From positions 3,571,001 through 3,635,000 of the forward strand of contig NZ_CP099966.1 in assembly GCF_025403485.1 (NCBI RefSeq): DNA of 64,000 nt, read 5' to 3'. The position numbers and the translations under genes were made by a program. The notes under the pieces were generated by a model. It was given only the letters and a program-made list of their open reading frames with translations, was not told where the DNA came from and did not search any database. This document shows positions 33,317-42,660 of this stretch, one piece after another (the stretch's first letter is position 1; the number at the start of each line of letters is the position of its first letter). Source of the DNA: Chryseobacterium paludis. GTDB taxonomy: Bacteria > Bacteroidota > Bacteroidia > Flavobacteriales > Weeksellaceae.

Positions 33317-35395
33317 TTAACGGTTAAGCTGATTACTCTTTAGCCAATATGAAGTAGATTGATAAGCAGAAATGGCATCATCAACCACTTTCTGATTCGG
33401 ATTCTTCATAGGATTTTCATCATAATAGATGCTAAATTCCGGAGTTAGCTTATCCTTTTTTTGAGATAATGAATATTGTTTTATCTTTTTTACTGGAGAA
33501 ATTACTGTTAAATATCCATCTTTTACAAATCCTAAATCCTGATAAGTGGCAATATAGGCTTTAGGCTGAAATTCTTTTTTAAAAACATCCTGTCCTAAGA
33601 ATTTCGATTGGTAGTTGAAATTAAGTAATCCCAATACGGTAGGCATAAGGTCTATCTGGGACATAAGTTTATCAAATTTTTGTGGCTGAATAAAATCTTC
33701 AGAGAAGACCAGAGCTGGAATTCTGTATTTATCCATTGGTAATGCTGTACTGCCAGCGCTTGATGCGCAATGATCTGCAACAATTACGAAAACCGTGTTT
33801 TTATACCAATCCTGTTTCTTTGCCATTTCAAAAAACTTACGAAGAGAATAATCTGTATATTTTACCCCTCCTTCTCTGGATTTAGCATCACCGGGAATAT
33901 CTATTCTTCCGTTCGGATAAGTAAAAGGTCTATGATTAGAAACCGTCATCCAATGATTGAAAAAGGGTTTTCCAGATTTTGATTCCGTATTCATTACCTG
34001 AATTGCTTTTTTAGCCATATCTTCATCGGCAACGCCCCAAACATTGGCAAAAGTAATTTCTTCAGGTTTAAAATTATTACGGTCAACAATTCCATATCCG
34101 TTACCAGCAAAGAAATCCTGCATATTGTCAAAATAACTGTAACCACCGTATAGGAACTTCACATCATATCCTTTGGATTTGAAGATGCCACCTGTTGTGA
34201 ATTTATTTTTGTTATTTTCTCTTTTTATGATACTTTCTCCTGCTGTTGGAGGAATACAAAGAGTTAATGCTTCCAGACCACGAACCGTTCTGTTTCCTGT
34301 TGCATACAAGTTTGTAAACATCATAGAACGATCGGCTAAACTATCTAAGAAAGGTGTTATTTTCTGATCATTTCCATAGTGCTGCATAAAATCAGCAGAT
34401 AAACTTTCTATAGAGATAAGAACGACATTCTTTTTGAGCTCAGGTTGGTCTGAATTTATTGTTCTTGTTAAAACAGGATCAGAGTACTGGCTTAAAAAAT
34501 TACTTTCAGCTTTTTTCTGATCTATCTGTGGGTAAAACTGGAAGTAGTCTAATTCATTATGTGTAAATGCCCAATAGAACTTTGGAAATCCATTGGCCTC
34601 AATTTCTTCAGCAAAGACATTCGTGGATTTTATCTGAGTAGTAAAGGTTAGGCAGACTAAGCTGATTCCTGCAAGTAGAATAAAAGAACCTAATAAAACT
34701 AGCTTCTGCTTGAAATTGGGAAGATCTTTGAGCTCATTCTTTGTTTTCTTATAAATAAACCATGTGATGGTAGATGTAATAGCAAAGATGATTAAAAATA
34801 AGGGAAGGACAGGATAGCTTTCCATAATGTTTCCGATCACTTCATTCGTGTAAATAAGATAATCAACTGCAATAAAGTTGTAACGCAATCCAAATTCATT
34901 GTAGAAGAAATATTCACTTACAGCATTAAAAACAATAAGCAATACATAGATGAATAACGTAATGAAATAAAGCGTGTTACGGATTTTAATTCTTTTTGAC
35001 GGAAGAAAAAGCATTAATGCAAAGCATATGATTTTTAATGCGATAAAAGCAAGTGCAATTTCTGCTATAGATCCCCCATATTGTTTAAAAATATTATTCG
35101 GAATAAGAAGGATATAGAAAAAAAGAAGCAGTAAAGCTCCTAATATTATTTGCCCGTAAGGCTTTTTATATTTTGAATCCGAAAGAAATAAGAAGTACAG
35201 AGCTAAAAATGTACTTGCTAAAACAAAGACAGAGACATCGTTAGCTACTCCGACTACTAAGACTTTCAGCACCTCAAAGAAACCGAAGCTTGCGGTAGTT
35301 ATTGGGTGGGAAAAAAATACTATTCTAACAATCAGTGATACAATAAGATAAAAAAATCCTAAGTATAAGAATGGTTTTATTTTTTGAGGATACAT
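33317..35395 (-). CDS. LTA synthase-like sulfatase, phosphoglycerol transferase family
   Basis: A 692-residue protein with about five to six N-terminal membrane helices (up to residue 250) and a large periplasmic sulfatase-fold domain. Active-site features are VVLISIESLSADFMQHYG (metal-binding Glu330), the nucleophile Thr370 in YATGNRTVRGLEALTL and the metal site VIVADHCA. Relatives transfer phosphoglycerol or phosphoethanolamine to lipids and glycans. As the organism is didermic, a lipoteichoic acid product is unlikely, and the acceptor is unknown. TATCTTTG at 35422-35429 is a candidate -7 box. Confidence 0.9.
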   Translation of the reverse strand: MYPQKIKPFLYLGFFYLIVSLIVRIVFFSHPITTASFGFFEVLKVLVVGVANDVSVFVLASTFLALYFLFLSDSKYKKPYGQIILGALLLLFFYILLIPNNIFKQYGGSIAEIALAFIALKIICFALMLFLPSKRIKIRNTLYFITLFIYVLLIVFNAVSEYFFYNEFGLRYNFIAVDYLIYTNEVIGNIMESYPVLPLFLIIFAITSTITWFIYKKTKNELKDLPNFKQKLVLLGSFILLAGISLVCLTFTTQIKSTNVFAEEIEANGFPKFYWAFTHNELDYFQFYPQIDQKKAESNFLSQYSDPVLTRTINSDQPELKKNVVLISIESLSADFMQHYGNDQKITPFLDSLADRSMMFTNLYATGNRTVRGLEALTLCIPPTAGESIIKRENNKNKFTTGGIFKSKGYDVKFLYGGYSYFDNMQDFFAGNGYGIVDRNNFKPEEITFANVWGVADEDMAKKAIQVMNTESKSGKPFFNHWMTVSNHRPFTYPNGRIDIPGDAKSREGGVKYTDYSLRKFFEMAKKQDWYKNTVFVIVADHCASSAGSTALPMDKYRIPALVFSEDFIQPQKFDKLMSQIDLMPTVLGLLNFNYQSKFLGQDVFKKEFQPKAYIATYQDLGFVKDGYLTVISPVKKIKQYSLSQKKDKLTPEFSIYYDENPMKNPNQKVVDDAISAYQSTSYWLKSNQLNR

Positions 35396-35421
35396 TTAGA
35401 TTAAGTATATGTTAATTTTTG

Positions 35422-35429
35422 CAAAGATA
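35422..35429 (-). promoter_or_regulatory. -7 box upstream of the LTA synthase-like gene
   Basis: TATCTTTG on the minus strand, 26 nt before the ATG, without a clear TTG at -33. Confidence 0.45.
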
Positions 35430-35567
35430 GTTTTTATGCTGTATTTTTTAAGGAAAAAAATAAAAACAGCTGATTTGTTATGTTTTTTATAATTGTTTAA
35501 ATTATTCTTAAAAAGGAATATTATTAAATAAAAGAGGTTTTCTTAGCTTAAGAAATAAAGACAATAA

Positions 35568-35594
35568 AAAAGGACTATAAAAAATAGTCCTTTT
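35568..35594 (-). terminator. Terminator of the TPR-ribH operon
   Basis: An 11-bp stem (AAAAGGACTAT with ATAGTCCTTTT) with a 5-nt A loop, 28 bp after the ribH stop. On the minus strand the 3' arm ends in a T run. Confidence 0.82.
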
Positions 35595-35622
35595 AATTTA
35601 TAGGTTGTAAAAGATATTAAAA

Positions 35623-36141
35623 TTAAGAATTTCCAAAGCCTATATTGGTCTTTTTCTGAGATAATTTCTTTTTAAAATCTATCATTCTTAGAGCTGTAAC
35701 AGCAGCTTCTACGCCCTTATTACCTAAGTCTCCACCGCTGCGTGCTACAGACTGTTCTTTGGTGTCATCTGTAAGAACACAAAAGATGGTTGGAGTATCT
35801 GTCAGAATATTACAATCTTTAATTCCCTGTGCGACTGCTGAAGATACAAAATCAAAGTGCGGAGTCTCGCCTCTGATAATACATCCTATAGCAATTACAG
35901 CATCGAATTTTCGCTCTTTGCACAATTGCATACTTGCGTAATTTAATTCAAATGCTCCAGGTACTGTAAAAAGTTTTATGTTTTCAGTTTTTACTCCTTC
36001 TTTTTCAAGGATTTCTAAAGCTGCATCACGAAGGTTATAGGTTACAAAGTCATTCCACTCAGAAAAAACAATGCCGATAGAAAAATCCTCGGCATTGGTT
36101 ATATTAAGTGGCTTGTAATCCGAAAGATTAACTGTTGCCAT
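35623..36141 (-). CDS. ribH: 6,7-dimethyl-8-ribityllumazine synthase
   Basis: A 172-residue enzyme of riboflavin synthesis that condenses 5-amino-6-ribitylamino-uracil with 3,4-dihydroxy-2-butanone 4-phosphate. The conserved blocks are IGIVFSEWNDFVT, the TVPGAFELNYA segment (about 58-68), AIGCIIRGETPHFDFVSSAV with the catalytic His, and GVLTDDTKEQ-type text (here CVLTDDTKEQSVARSG) followed by GNKGVEAA. Members assemble into pentamers or 60-mers. It starts 3 bp after the TPR gene stop and shares its promoter. Confidence 0.96.
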   Translation of the reverse strand: MATVNLSDYKPLNITNAEDFSIGIVFSEWNDFVTYNLRDAALEILEKEGVKTENIKLFTVPGAFELNYASMQLCKERKFDAVIAIGCIIRGETPHFDFVSSAVAQGIKDCNILTDTPTIFCVLTDDTKEQSVARSGGDLGNKGVEAAVTALRMIDFKKKLSQKKTNIGFGNS

Positions 36142-36144
36142 TTT

Positions 36145-36852
36145 TTAATAATATTTAGTCATTTCAATATAAGAATCAGACATTCCATTGTCATAGTCCT
36201 GATATTTTTCGTCAATTGTTGAAAAGTATTTCTTAGCTTCTGCTTTTTTCTTTAATCCTAAAGCTACTATACCAGCCTTTCTTGTAAAGAAGTAAGAAGT
36301 ATAAGGATCTGAAGAAGCGCTTGAAGCTTTGTCTAGCAATGATAATGCTTCATCATTTTTGTTAAGACCAGATTTTGCATCTGCCATAGCTCCAAACTTC
36401 ATCGCCATCAATGTTTTGTTGTCAGAAGAGAATTGATCTAAAAGATCGTAAGCTTCCTGGAACTTCCCTTCTTTGAATTTTAATAAACCAGCATTATAAC
36501 CTGCGAGTTTACCGATATCTGTAGAAGAAAAGTCATTATAAGTTCCTATGAAACCTGGGTTTGCAGCAGATTTACCTCCCAACGCCTCTTTATCTTTACC
36601 TTCAGTAAGGTTTTTTTGAGCGGCAAGGAAAGTTTTTACTGCTTCCGTATTTTGAGGAGCAACTACAAATTGTTTATAGGCGAAAAACCCTAAAACTCCT
36701 AAAACCAAAGCCCCAAAAACAATACCTAGTGGTTTTGAGTATTTTTCTAGGAATCTTTCTGTATTTAAAGCCTCTCTGTCAAGATCTTTAAAAAATTCCA
36801 CTGTTTCTTTACCTTCTTGCTCTTTTTGAGCATTCTTTGCAAGTTTTGCCAT
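36145..36852 (-). CDS. Membrane-anchored TPR protein (YfgM/BamD-like)
   Basis: A 235-residue protein with a cytoplasmic N-terminus of about 40 residues, a single membrane helix at about 42-62 (LGIVFGALVLGVLGFFAYKQ), and a periplasmic part with tetratricopeptide-like helices (YNAGLLKFKEGKFQEAYDLL, ALSLLDKASSASSDPYTSYF). The architecture resembles YfgM, a periplasmic chaperone partner of the translocon, but the match is by topology only. It is the first gene of an operon with ribH and has a good promoter at 36874-36903. Confidence 0.8.
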   Translation of the reverse strand: MAKLAKNAQKEQEGKETVEFFKDLDREALNTERFLEKYSKPLGIVFGALVLGVLGFFAYKQFVVAPQNTEAVKTFLAAQKNLTEGKDKEALGGKSAANPGFIGTYNDFSSTDIGKLAGYNAGLLKFKEGKFQEAYDLLDQFSSDNKTLMAMKFGAMADAKSGLNKNDEALSLLDKASSASSDPYTSYFFTRKAGIVALGLKKKAEAKKYFSTIDEKYQDYDNGMSDSYIEMTKYY

Positions 36853-36873
36853 AAATTCTTAAAAATTGAATTG

Positions 36874-36903
36874 CAAATTTAATTGTTTCTGAGGGATTTA
36901 CAA
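36874..36903 (-). promoter_or_regulatory. Promoter of the TPR-ribH operon
   Basis: TTG (36901-36903), a 19-bp spacer and TAAATTTG (36874-36881) on the minus strand. The TTG lies 20 bp beyond the apt stop. Confidence 0.72.
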
Positions 36904-36922
36904 AATACTTTGAATGTATTAT

Positions 36923-37459
36923 TTAATATTCTAAAATATGATAGATTTCCGCATTGAATTTTTTTAGTTTTTCATCGCCATTTAAATCTCCTAGAGCGGT
37001 TAAAAAACTGAACTGTACTACTTTTGCGCCTTGTTTTTCAACTAATTTTGCCGCAGCTTCTGTTGTACCCCCGGTTGCCAGTAAATCATCATGAATTAAT
37101 ATTCGCTGCTCTTTTTTTATCTGTCCTTCACGCGTTTCTATTTCGGCACTTCCATATTCCAGGTCATATTTTTCCGAGATAATGGGTGGTGGAAGTTTAC
37201 CTTTCTTACGGATTAAAATAAACGGAACCTCCAAAGCAACAGCAATTGCGATTCCAAAGAGATAACCACGGCTTTCGATTCCACAAACAGCATCAATCTT
37301 TCCTTTGCTGAATTTCACAAGATCTTCAATAACCTCTTCATATAATTTTGGGTTAAGGAAAATAGGCGAGATGTCCTTAAACTGAATTCCCGGAATAGGA
37401 AAGTCAGGAACATTTTCAATGGTATTTTCTAATTTATGAATTAATTCTTGTGAAGCCAT
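36923..37459 (-). CDS. apt: Adenine phosphoribosyltransferase
   Basis: A 178-residue purine-salvage enzyme converting adenine and PRPP to AMP. It shows PDFPIPGIQFKDISPIF near the N-terminus, DAVCGIESRGYLFG (about 56-69), FILIRKKGKLP for substrate binding, and the PRPP-binding loop RILIHDDLLATGGTTEAA (about 119-136). The length is standard. Its ATG directly abuts the stop codon of the upstream lipoprotein gene, so the two are co-transcribed. Confidence 0.96.
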   Translation of the reverse strand: MASQELIHKLENTIENVPDFPIPGIQFKDISPIFLNPKLYEEVIEDLVKFSKGKIDAVCGIESRGYLFGIAIAVALEVPFILIRKKGKLPPPIISEKYDLEYGSAEIETREGQIKKEQRILIHDDLLATGGTTEAAAKLVEKQGAKVVQFSFLTALGDLNGDEKLKKFNAEIYHILEY

Positions 37460-38650
37460 TTATGGGTTTATTTTGTAGCTGGAAATTTTCCAGTCTCCGT
37501 TTACATTTTTAAGTCCGAAAGTTACTTTCAGGGAAGTTGTTTTTCCATTTTTGTCTGTAACATCATAAGTAGCATTCACACTTGAGCTGTTAGCATTAGT
37601 GGCATTTGCCGTGATATTTTTAACACTCACATTTTTTACGGATCCAAAGCCTGAAGTAGGATTTGAAAAAGACTCATAGCTTCCCCAGCTTGGGTTATTT
37701 GAAGACTCAAATGCTGCTTTAAGATTTTGTGAACTTACATTATTTAAAAATTTACTTACTGTATTTTTTGGATCTGCAGCTGGTTGTTTTGGTGTTGCAG
37801 GAGCTGTTGTTACAGAAGGGTCTGTAGTATTGCCAGTACCTGTAGGGTTGCTAGGATCAATTACTGCATTTGGATCTGTAGGTACAGCTGTGGAATCTGT
37901 TTTAGGAGGTGCTGGAATTTTTAAAGCTGACGGATTTACTTCCAACCCGATTTTAGACATTTTAAAAGTTTTTGCAGTTGTTTTTACAGATACCGTGATA
38001 TCTATTTTATTATCAACCACTTTTGAAGCTAAAAGAGAAGAAAATCTTAAATTGAAACCTTTGAAATTATTATCAGTCATCAGATTTTTTGCTGTTGAAA
38101 GCTTTACTCCATTACTGAAAACTTCTAATGTAGCTTCTAAGCCGGCGCCCGTAAATGCAACAGGATTTCCTGCATTATCGACAAGCTTAGGAATGATCTG
38201 GATAGCTGTTGCTCCGTTTCCGTCATCAGCTGAAGGCCTTGTAATGATACTCAATGAGCTGGCTTTCACATCATTTGGATCACTTTCCTTCGCCTTTTCA
38301 TCACCAAAAATGTTCATCTCTCCTAATGAAGGTGGAGCCGTACTTGCCCATTCGATGTTATTCTTCTGAGCTACCTCATCGGCCATTGATAAAATTTCAG
38401 GAACTTTTTTTCCATTAATTAATTTGCCAAGAGCCTTTACTTCGTTTACGTCACCTTCGGCATCTACTCCAAATGTTTTAAGGATATAAAGAGCCTCATT
38501 AAACTTGATTTGTTTGATGGTTGACAGGCTTGATGCCATGTCATTGATACTTGACTGTAAAGTTTTTGTACTCGTAGCATCTACATGATCTTTCTTACAT
38601 GCTGTAAAAAGCAATAGGCTGAAAATTAGTAGAAGAGAAAACTTTTTCAT
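37460..38650 (-). CDS. Lipoprotein with a Pro/Thr linker and NTF2-like tail
   Basis: A 396-residue lipoprotein precursor with lipobox LFTAC (Cys18). Residues 25-245 form a folded domain of unknown family, including conserved NEALYILKTFGVDAEGDV and AIQIIPKLVDNAGNPVAFTG. Residues 248-290 are a Pro/Thr/Asp linker. Residues 290-396 resemble a small lipocalin/NTF2-like domain (ATYDVTDKNGKTTSLKVTF, GDWKISSYKINP). It is probably anchored in the outer or inner membrane facing the periplasm. It lies directly upstream of apt with no gap. Confidence 0.72.
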   Translation of the reverse strand: MKKFSLLLIFSLLLFTACKKDHVDATSTKTLQSSINDMASSLSTIKQIKFNEALYILKTFGVDAEGDVNEVKALGKLINGKKVPEILSMADEVAQKNNIEWASTAPPSLGEMNIFGDEKAKESDPNDVKASSLSIITRPSADDGNGATAIQIIPKLVDNAGNPVAFTGAGLEATLEVFSNGVKLSTAKNLMTDNNFKGFNLRFSSLLASKVVDNKIDITVSVKTTAKTFKMSKIGLEVNPSALKIPAPPKTDSTAVPTDPNAVIDPSNPTGTGNTTDPSVTTAPATPKQPAADPKNTVSKFLNNVSSQNLKAAFESSNNPSWGSYESFSNPTSGFGSVKNVSVKNITANATNANSSSVNATYDVTDKNGKTTSLKVTFGLKNVNGDWKISSYKINP

Positions 38651-38667
38651 TTTTATTCGGTTTGTTA

Positions 38668-38675
38668 CAAATTTA
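38668..38675 (-). promoter_or_regulatory. -7 box upstream of the lipoprotein-apt operon
   Basis: TAAATTTG on the minus strand, 17 nt before the ATG; no TTG at the expected distance. Confidence 0.45.
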
Positions 38676-38936
38676 GTAAAACCTTTATTAATAGAAATTT
38701 TTTATTTTTTATTTCTTTTTTCTGGAATCTCAATACTACCGCCATACTTGTTTGGTTGTTCTTTAGGCTATTTATCCCTAAATAGATCTTATGGACCATT
38801 TGAAGAGTACAGCCAAAGGAATCTTTTATATAATTATTGTTGAAAAGTTGCTCTAGTAAAAGAAAGGAGTAGTATTTATAGTATTATTTTTCACTTTAAA
38901 AGAAATCATTTAAAAGAAATAGGAGATTTTTTTATT

Positions 38937-39953
38937 TTATCGTTTGTTTGGTTGTTCTTTTAGACTTCCTTCAAAGAATGAACTGAAGATTGCCTGCATA
39001 TTTGGGAATGATGCATCTTGCCAGAATTTTGATGTATAGCTGCTGTTGTCCTTATCAAATCTTACTTTTTCAACATCATCATTATTATCAAATGAGATTT
39101 CAGTTGGATAGAAATTGGTATATGTTTGTATTTGATTGTAATTAGGTTCGCTCTTGTGTTTTATTTTAATAAAGACCCGATCATTATATTCTAAAAAATC
39201 TTTTAATCCTTTTTCAGATCCTTGTTCGAAGGAAAGATTAACAATAGCCTTTATGTCAAAAAAGCGATACCCAAAAAGAGCGAATTCTTTTTCTTGTAAT
39301 GCCTCACCAGAGATTTCTATTTGATCTTTTTTGTCTCCTTTTAATTCTTTTATAACCGTTACTTTATTTTTATAGTCTTCGGGGTTTCCTATTTTTTTAA
39401 GTCTGGGAAGGTTTAATGAATTGCCATAGTCCCATAATGATGTTTGCTTTTTTTCCTCTGAAGGATCTTCCAATCTGTAAATTCTGTATTGTTGTGCATT
39501 GGTACTTTTTAGTTTTTTAGTTTTGTTATCAAAAACATAGGTTACAATACCATCTGCATAGCAATTCAGTTTGTTATTTAGTGTGACATAGGCATTAAAG
39601 TTTCCTTTAATGATGATGTATTTTGCAGGTTTGTTATTTTTTAATACTACGGTCTCTATTTCTTTTACCTGATCGTTAATTTTTATTATGTCGTGATCAA
39701 GCTCTGCATAGGAAAGTGTTGCTACAAGAAAATTATCATAGATCAGTTGAAATTTTTCCTGGGACGGATTTAATGCTTGCTTATCTATTTTACCGTCAAT
39801 GTCAGAATACGCTAAAATACTTCCATCTTTTCCAAAAACAGAAACCTTAGGCAATGGTTTATTATTTTTTTCTGAAATGAATGTAATGGTCTGGGCATTG
39901 GTAAAGCTGAATAGCAAAACGAATAGAATTTGTAATAGGTAGTTTCTTTTCAT
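38937..39953 (-). CDS. Exported protein with a carboxypeptidase-regulatory-like start
   Basis: A 338-residue precursor with a signal peptide (ending SFTNAQ). Residues 22-100 resemble the carboxypeptidase-regulatory-like or TonB-plug-associated beta module of Bacteroidota (SVFGKDGSILAYSDIDGKID). The rest is a strand-rich domain beginning KYIIIKGNFNAYVTLNNKLN and ending in a mixed region; there is no sorting domain and no beta-barrel. It may be periplasmic or surface-exposed; the function is unknown. The last codons (KEQPNK) are echoed 190 bp downstream. Confidence 0.7.
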   Translation of the reverse strand: MKRNYLLQILFVLLFSFTNAQTITFISEKNNKPLPKVSVFGKDGSILAYSDIDGKIDKQALNPSQEKFQLIYDNFLVATLSYAELDHDIIKINDQVKEIETVVLKNNKPAKYIIIKGNFNAYVTLNNKLNCYADGIVTYVFDNKTKKLKSTNAQQYRIYRLEDPSEEKKQTSLWDYGNSLNLPRLKKIGNPEDYKNKVTVIKELKGDKKDQIEISGEALQEKEFALFGYRFFDIKAIVNLSFEQGSEKGLKDFLEYNDRVFIKIKHKSEPNYNQIQTYTNFYPTEISFDNNDDVEKVRFDKDNSSYTSKFWQDASFPNMQAIFSSFFEGSLKEQPNKR

Positions 39954-40043
39954 AATTAATTATTTGCTGGTGTGGAGACCGTTTACTTATAAGACAACAG
40001 TTTTGAAAAAAGGTTGCACAAAAGTCTTAATTTTCTGCATAAA

Positions 40044-40074
40044 AAAAGACTGATTAGTTAATAATCAGTCTTTT
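40044..40074 (-). terminator. Terminator of the act operon
   Basis: A perfect 13-bp stem (AAAAGACTGATTA with TAATCAGTCTTTT) and a 5-nt loop, 25 bp after the actF stop. The flanking A and T runs make it usable in both directions. Confidence 0.9.
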
Positions 40075-40098
40075 AGAATTTTATTTTGTTACAAGTCC

Positions 40099-41430
40099 TT
40101 AGAAAGGATACTCATAAATTTCAGATTCGTGTAAGAATGGGTTTCCAGTAGGAATTAATTTTAGTTTAGATAATGCTGACATTACAGTAAACATAAATAA
40201 TCCAACTACAAATAGGACAGCACCTAGTATTAGTATAAATACTTCAGGAGTTTTCCAATATGGGCCCACTGTTCCAGGCATTACCATATTAAAGTAATCT
40301 AAAAGGTGTCCTAAAATAACAACTACTGCCATTACGGTAACCACTTTATAATTTCTTTTAATGCTGCTACTTACTAATACCAATAAAGGTAATAAGAAGT
40401 TGATAATTAGCATTGGTAAGAATGTAGGTGAATAGTGCTGGAATCTTCCAAAGAAGTAATTAACCTCTTCCGGTACGTTTGCATACCAGTAAAGCATGAA
40501 CTGAGCAAACCATGTGTACGTCCAAAGCATACTTGTTGCGAAAAGGAATACTCCAAGATCGTGTAAGTGATTGTCATTGAACTGAGGTAAGAATCCGTTC
40601 TTCTTAAGGTATACACTGATAAGAATAATAACAGCAATACCACTGGATAAACAGCTCACCATAGAATACCAGATATACATTGTAGAATACCAGTGAGGGT
40701 CAATTGACATCAACCAGTCCCAAGCCCAAGCTGCAGAAGCAAAACCGAAGAATGCGATATATCCAACAGCCCATCTGTAAAGGAATTGATACTCAACCAA
40801 AGATTTTGTCTCATCTACTTTTTTAGATTGTGCTTTCAGTTTCCATGCGAAGAATGAAGCTCCGATTACGTAGATCAAAGTTCTGATTGCGTAGAAAGGA
40901 ATATTTAAGAATCTTTTCTTTTCAAATAAGATCACATCAAAGTGTGCTGAGTTTGGATCTGTTAAATCCGGATCCATCCAATGAAAAAGGTGTCCCTGGT
41001 GGAAGATATTTAATAACATAAGGATGATCAAAATAGCTCCTCCGTATGGAATATAAGAAGCAATAGCTTCCATTACTCTTGTAATAATAATTGGCCAACC
41101 TGCGTGAGCAGCGTGCTGAATACAATAGAAGAACAATACGGCACAACTTACTCCAAAGAAAAATACAGCTACGAAATGTAGTGATGCTAATGGTTGGTTG
41201 TGAATTTGTAATTCTGCATGTTCTAAATGAGCAGCATGATCCTGAGGACCTATCATCTCACTTGAATGAGTAGGGGCAGTGTGACCTGAAGCATGAACAG
41301 CTTCCATCATCTGTTCAATTTTTTCTGTGCTGATTCCTTTATTCAAGAAAAAACCAATACCAAATAGAACTAAACCTACAACAAGCAGTATTATAGAAGT
41401 TGATTTTAATTTTGGTGAAAAAGTATACAT
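40099..41430 (-). CDS. actF: Alternative complex III subunit ActF
   Basis: A 443-residue polytopic subunit with about ten membrane helices, related to ActC and the NrfD family but lacking the canonical quinone pocket of ActC. Recognisable blocks are FYAIRTLIYVIGASFFAWKL, WAWDWLMSIDPHWYSTMYIW and WFAQFMLYWYANVPEE. A His-rich insertion (about 44-75) follows the first helix. It helps build the proton-associated membrane core of the quinol:electron-acceptor oxidoreductase. It is the last gene of the act operon, 8 bp after actE. Confidence 0.93.
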   Translation of the reverse strand: MYTFSPKLKSTSIILLVVGLVLFGIGFFLNKGISTEKIEQMMEAVHASGHTAPTHSSEMIGPQDHAAHLEHAELQIHNQPLASLHFVAVFFFGVSCAVLFFYCIQHAAHAGWPIIITRVMEAIASYIPYGGAILIILMLLNIFHQGHLFHWMDPDLTDPNSAHFDVILFEKKRFLNIPFYAIRTLIYVIGASFFAWKLKAQSKKVDETKSLVEYQFLYRWAVGYIAFFGFASAAWAWDWLMSIDPHWYSTMYIWYSMVSCLSSGIAVIILISVYLKKNGFLPQFNDNHLHDLGVFLFATSMLWTYTWFAQFMLYWYANVPEEVNYFFGRFQHYSPTFLPMLIINFLLPLLVLVSSSIKRNYKVVTVMAVVVILGHLLDYFNMVMPGTVGPYWKTPEVFILILGAVLFVVGLFMFTVMSALSKLKLIPTGNPFLHESEIYEYPF

Positions 41431-41438
41431 TTCTTTTC

Positions 41439-42137
41439 TTATTTTTTAGTTGCGGTAGTCGTCTCAGTTGTTGCCGCAGCTGGCGTAGCTGTAGCGGTTG
41501 TAGCTGCTGCTGGTGCTGCATTTTTCTTGAAAGCACTCATCACATACATCGCCACTCTCCATCTGTCTCCTGCGTTCAATTGTCCCGCATAAGAACCCAT
41601 TGCATTTCTACCGTTAGTTAATACATAATGAACAGATCCTACAGTAATTTCTCTATCTGCGTAGTTAGGCACACCAGAGAAAGCACCGCTTTGTACAATT
41701 GGACCCTGTCCATCACCTCCAGTTCCGTGACATGCTGCACAAGTGTGGTCGAACAACATTTTTCCTCTTTCGATATCCTTAGCTGCATTAGCTGGATTTA
41801 AAGGAGAAACAGTCATCTTCTTTGATGCATCATATCCTGCATTATATTCATCTACATTTTTCGGAAGTAATCCTTCTTCAAAAATTCCGTCTTTATTTTG
41901 AGCAACACTTCCTTCTACTGGAGCAAGTCCTGTTGCAAAGCTATTTTTAACAAACGCTGGGATTTCATTCTCATGATCTGAATACGCATCCTGAGCTTTC
42001 ATCAATGGATCATAAGCTACCGGGAAATACATATCCGGGAAATATACCAGGGGTGCATTTTCTTTCGGTCCGCAAGAATTAAGTAAAACTGTTGTTAAAC
42101 CTAAGATTGCAGTAATTCTTAATACATTCTTTTTCAT
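41439..42137 (-). CDS. actE: Alternative complex III monohaem cytochrome c subunit ActE
   Basis: A 232-residue lipoprotein cytochrome with lipobox LLNSC (Cys22) and one CxxCH haem site (TCAACHGTGGDGQGP, about 134). The axial Met is probably in NAMGSYAGQL. The C-terminal 25 residues are Ala/Thr-rich. ActE receives electrons from the ActA haems and passes them to a terminal oxidase or soluble cytochrome. It begins 1 bp after actD. Confidence 0.93.
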   Translation of the reverse strand: MKKNVLRITAILGLTTVLLNSCGPKENAPLVYFPDMYFPVAYDPLMKAQDAYSDHENEIPAFVKNSFATGLAPVEGSVAQNKDGIFEEGLLPKNVDEYNAGYDASKKMTVSPLNPANAAKDIERGKMLFDHTCAACHGTGGDGQGPIVQSGAFSGVPNYADREITVGSVHYVLTNGRNAMGSYAGQLNAGDRWRVAMYVMSAFKKNAAPAAATTATATPAAATTETTTATKK

Positions 42138-42138
42138 T

Positions 42139-42660
42139 TTAAGCGTCTTTAACAGTTATTTCTTCAACTCCAGTTTCAATAAGTAGCTGTTTTACAGATT
42201 CTACATCTTCAGTTACAAACTCCATCATGAATTTGTCATCTGTAGTTCTTGGATCTGGATTTTGAGCTGGAGCTCCCGGATACATCTTATTTCTAACTAA
42301 GAAAGTAAGAGACATCATGTGAGCTGCACAAAATACCATTAATTCAAACATTGGAACTACGAATGCCGGCATATTGTGTCCCCAGTCAAAAGCAGGTTTA
42401 CCACCAATGTTTTGAGGCCAGTCATGATTCATCACATACCAAGTTACAGTTGCACCAATGGTAACACCATAAAGAGCATAGAAAAACGCAGCATCAGAAA
42501 TTCTAGTTTTCTTTAAACCTAAAGCTTTATCTAGTCCGTGAACTGGAAATGGCGTATAAACTTCGTTTATCGTTATTCCTTTATCGTTGAATGCTTTAAC
42601 GCCGTTCATTAAATCGTCGTCATCAGCATAAAGTCCGTATACAATTTTAGTGGTGCTCAT
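42139..42660 (-). CDS. actD: Alternative complex III subunit ActD (DUF3341)
   Basis: A 173-residue membrane subunit with two helices, about 57-80 and 95-118. The DUF3341 signature is visible in KIVYGLYADDDDLMNGVKAF and YTPFPVHGLDKALGL, with GGKPAFDWGHNMPAFVVPMF between the helices. I chose ATG 42660 (MSTTKIVYGL) over a start 27 nt upstream. It still overlaps the actC 3' end by 14 nt, consistent with translational coupling. Confidence 0.93.
   Translation of the reverse strand: MSTTKIVYGLYADDDDLMNGVKAFNDKGITINEVYTPFPVHGLDKALGLKKTRISDAAFFYALYGVTIGATVTWYVMNHDWPQNIGGKPAFDWGHNMPAFVVPMFELMVFCAAHMMSLTFLVRNKMYPGAPAQNPDPRTTDDKFMMEFVTEDVESVKQLLIETGVEEITVKDA

Noticed and set aside
38650..38880. Minus-strand open frame of about 70 codons in the gap between the 338-residue protein and the lipoprotein gene
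   Set aside because: It lacks an early ATG, spans the -7 box of the lipoprotein gene and has no coding-like composition. It is treated only as a possible decayed fragment.
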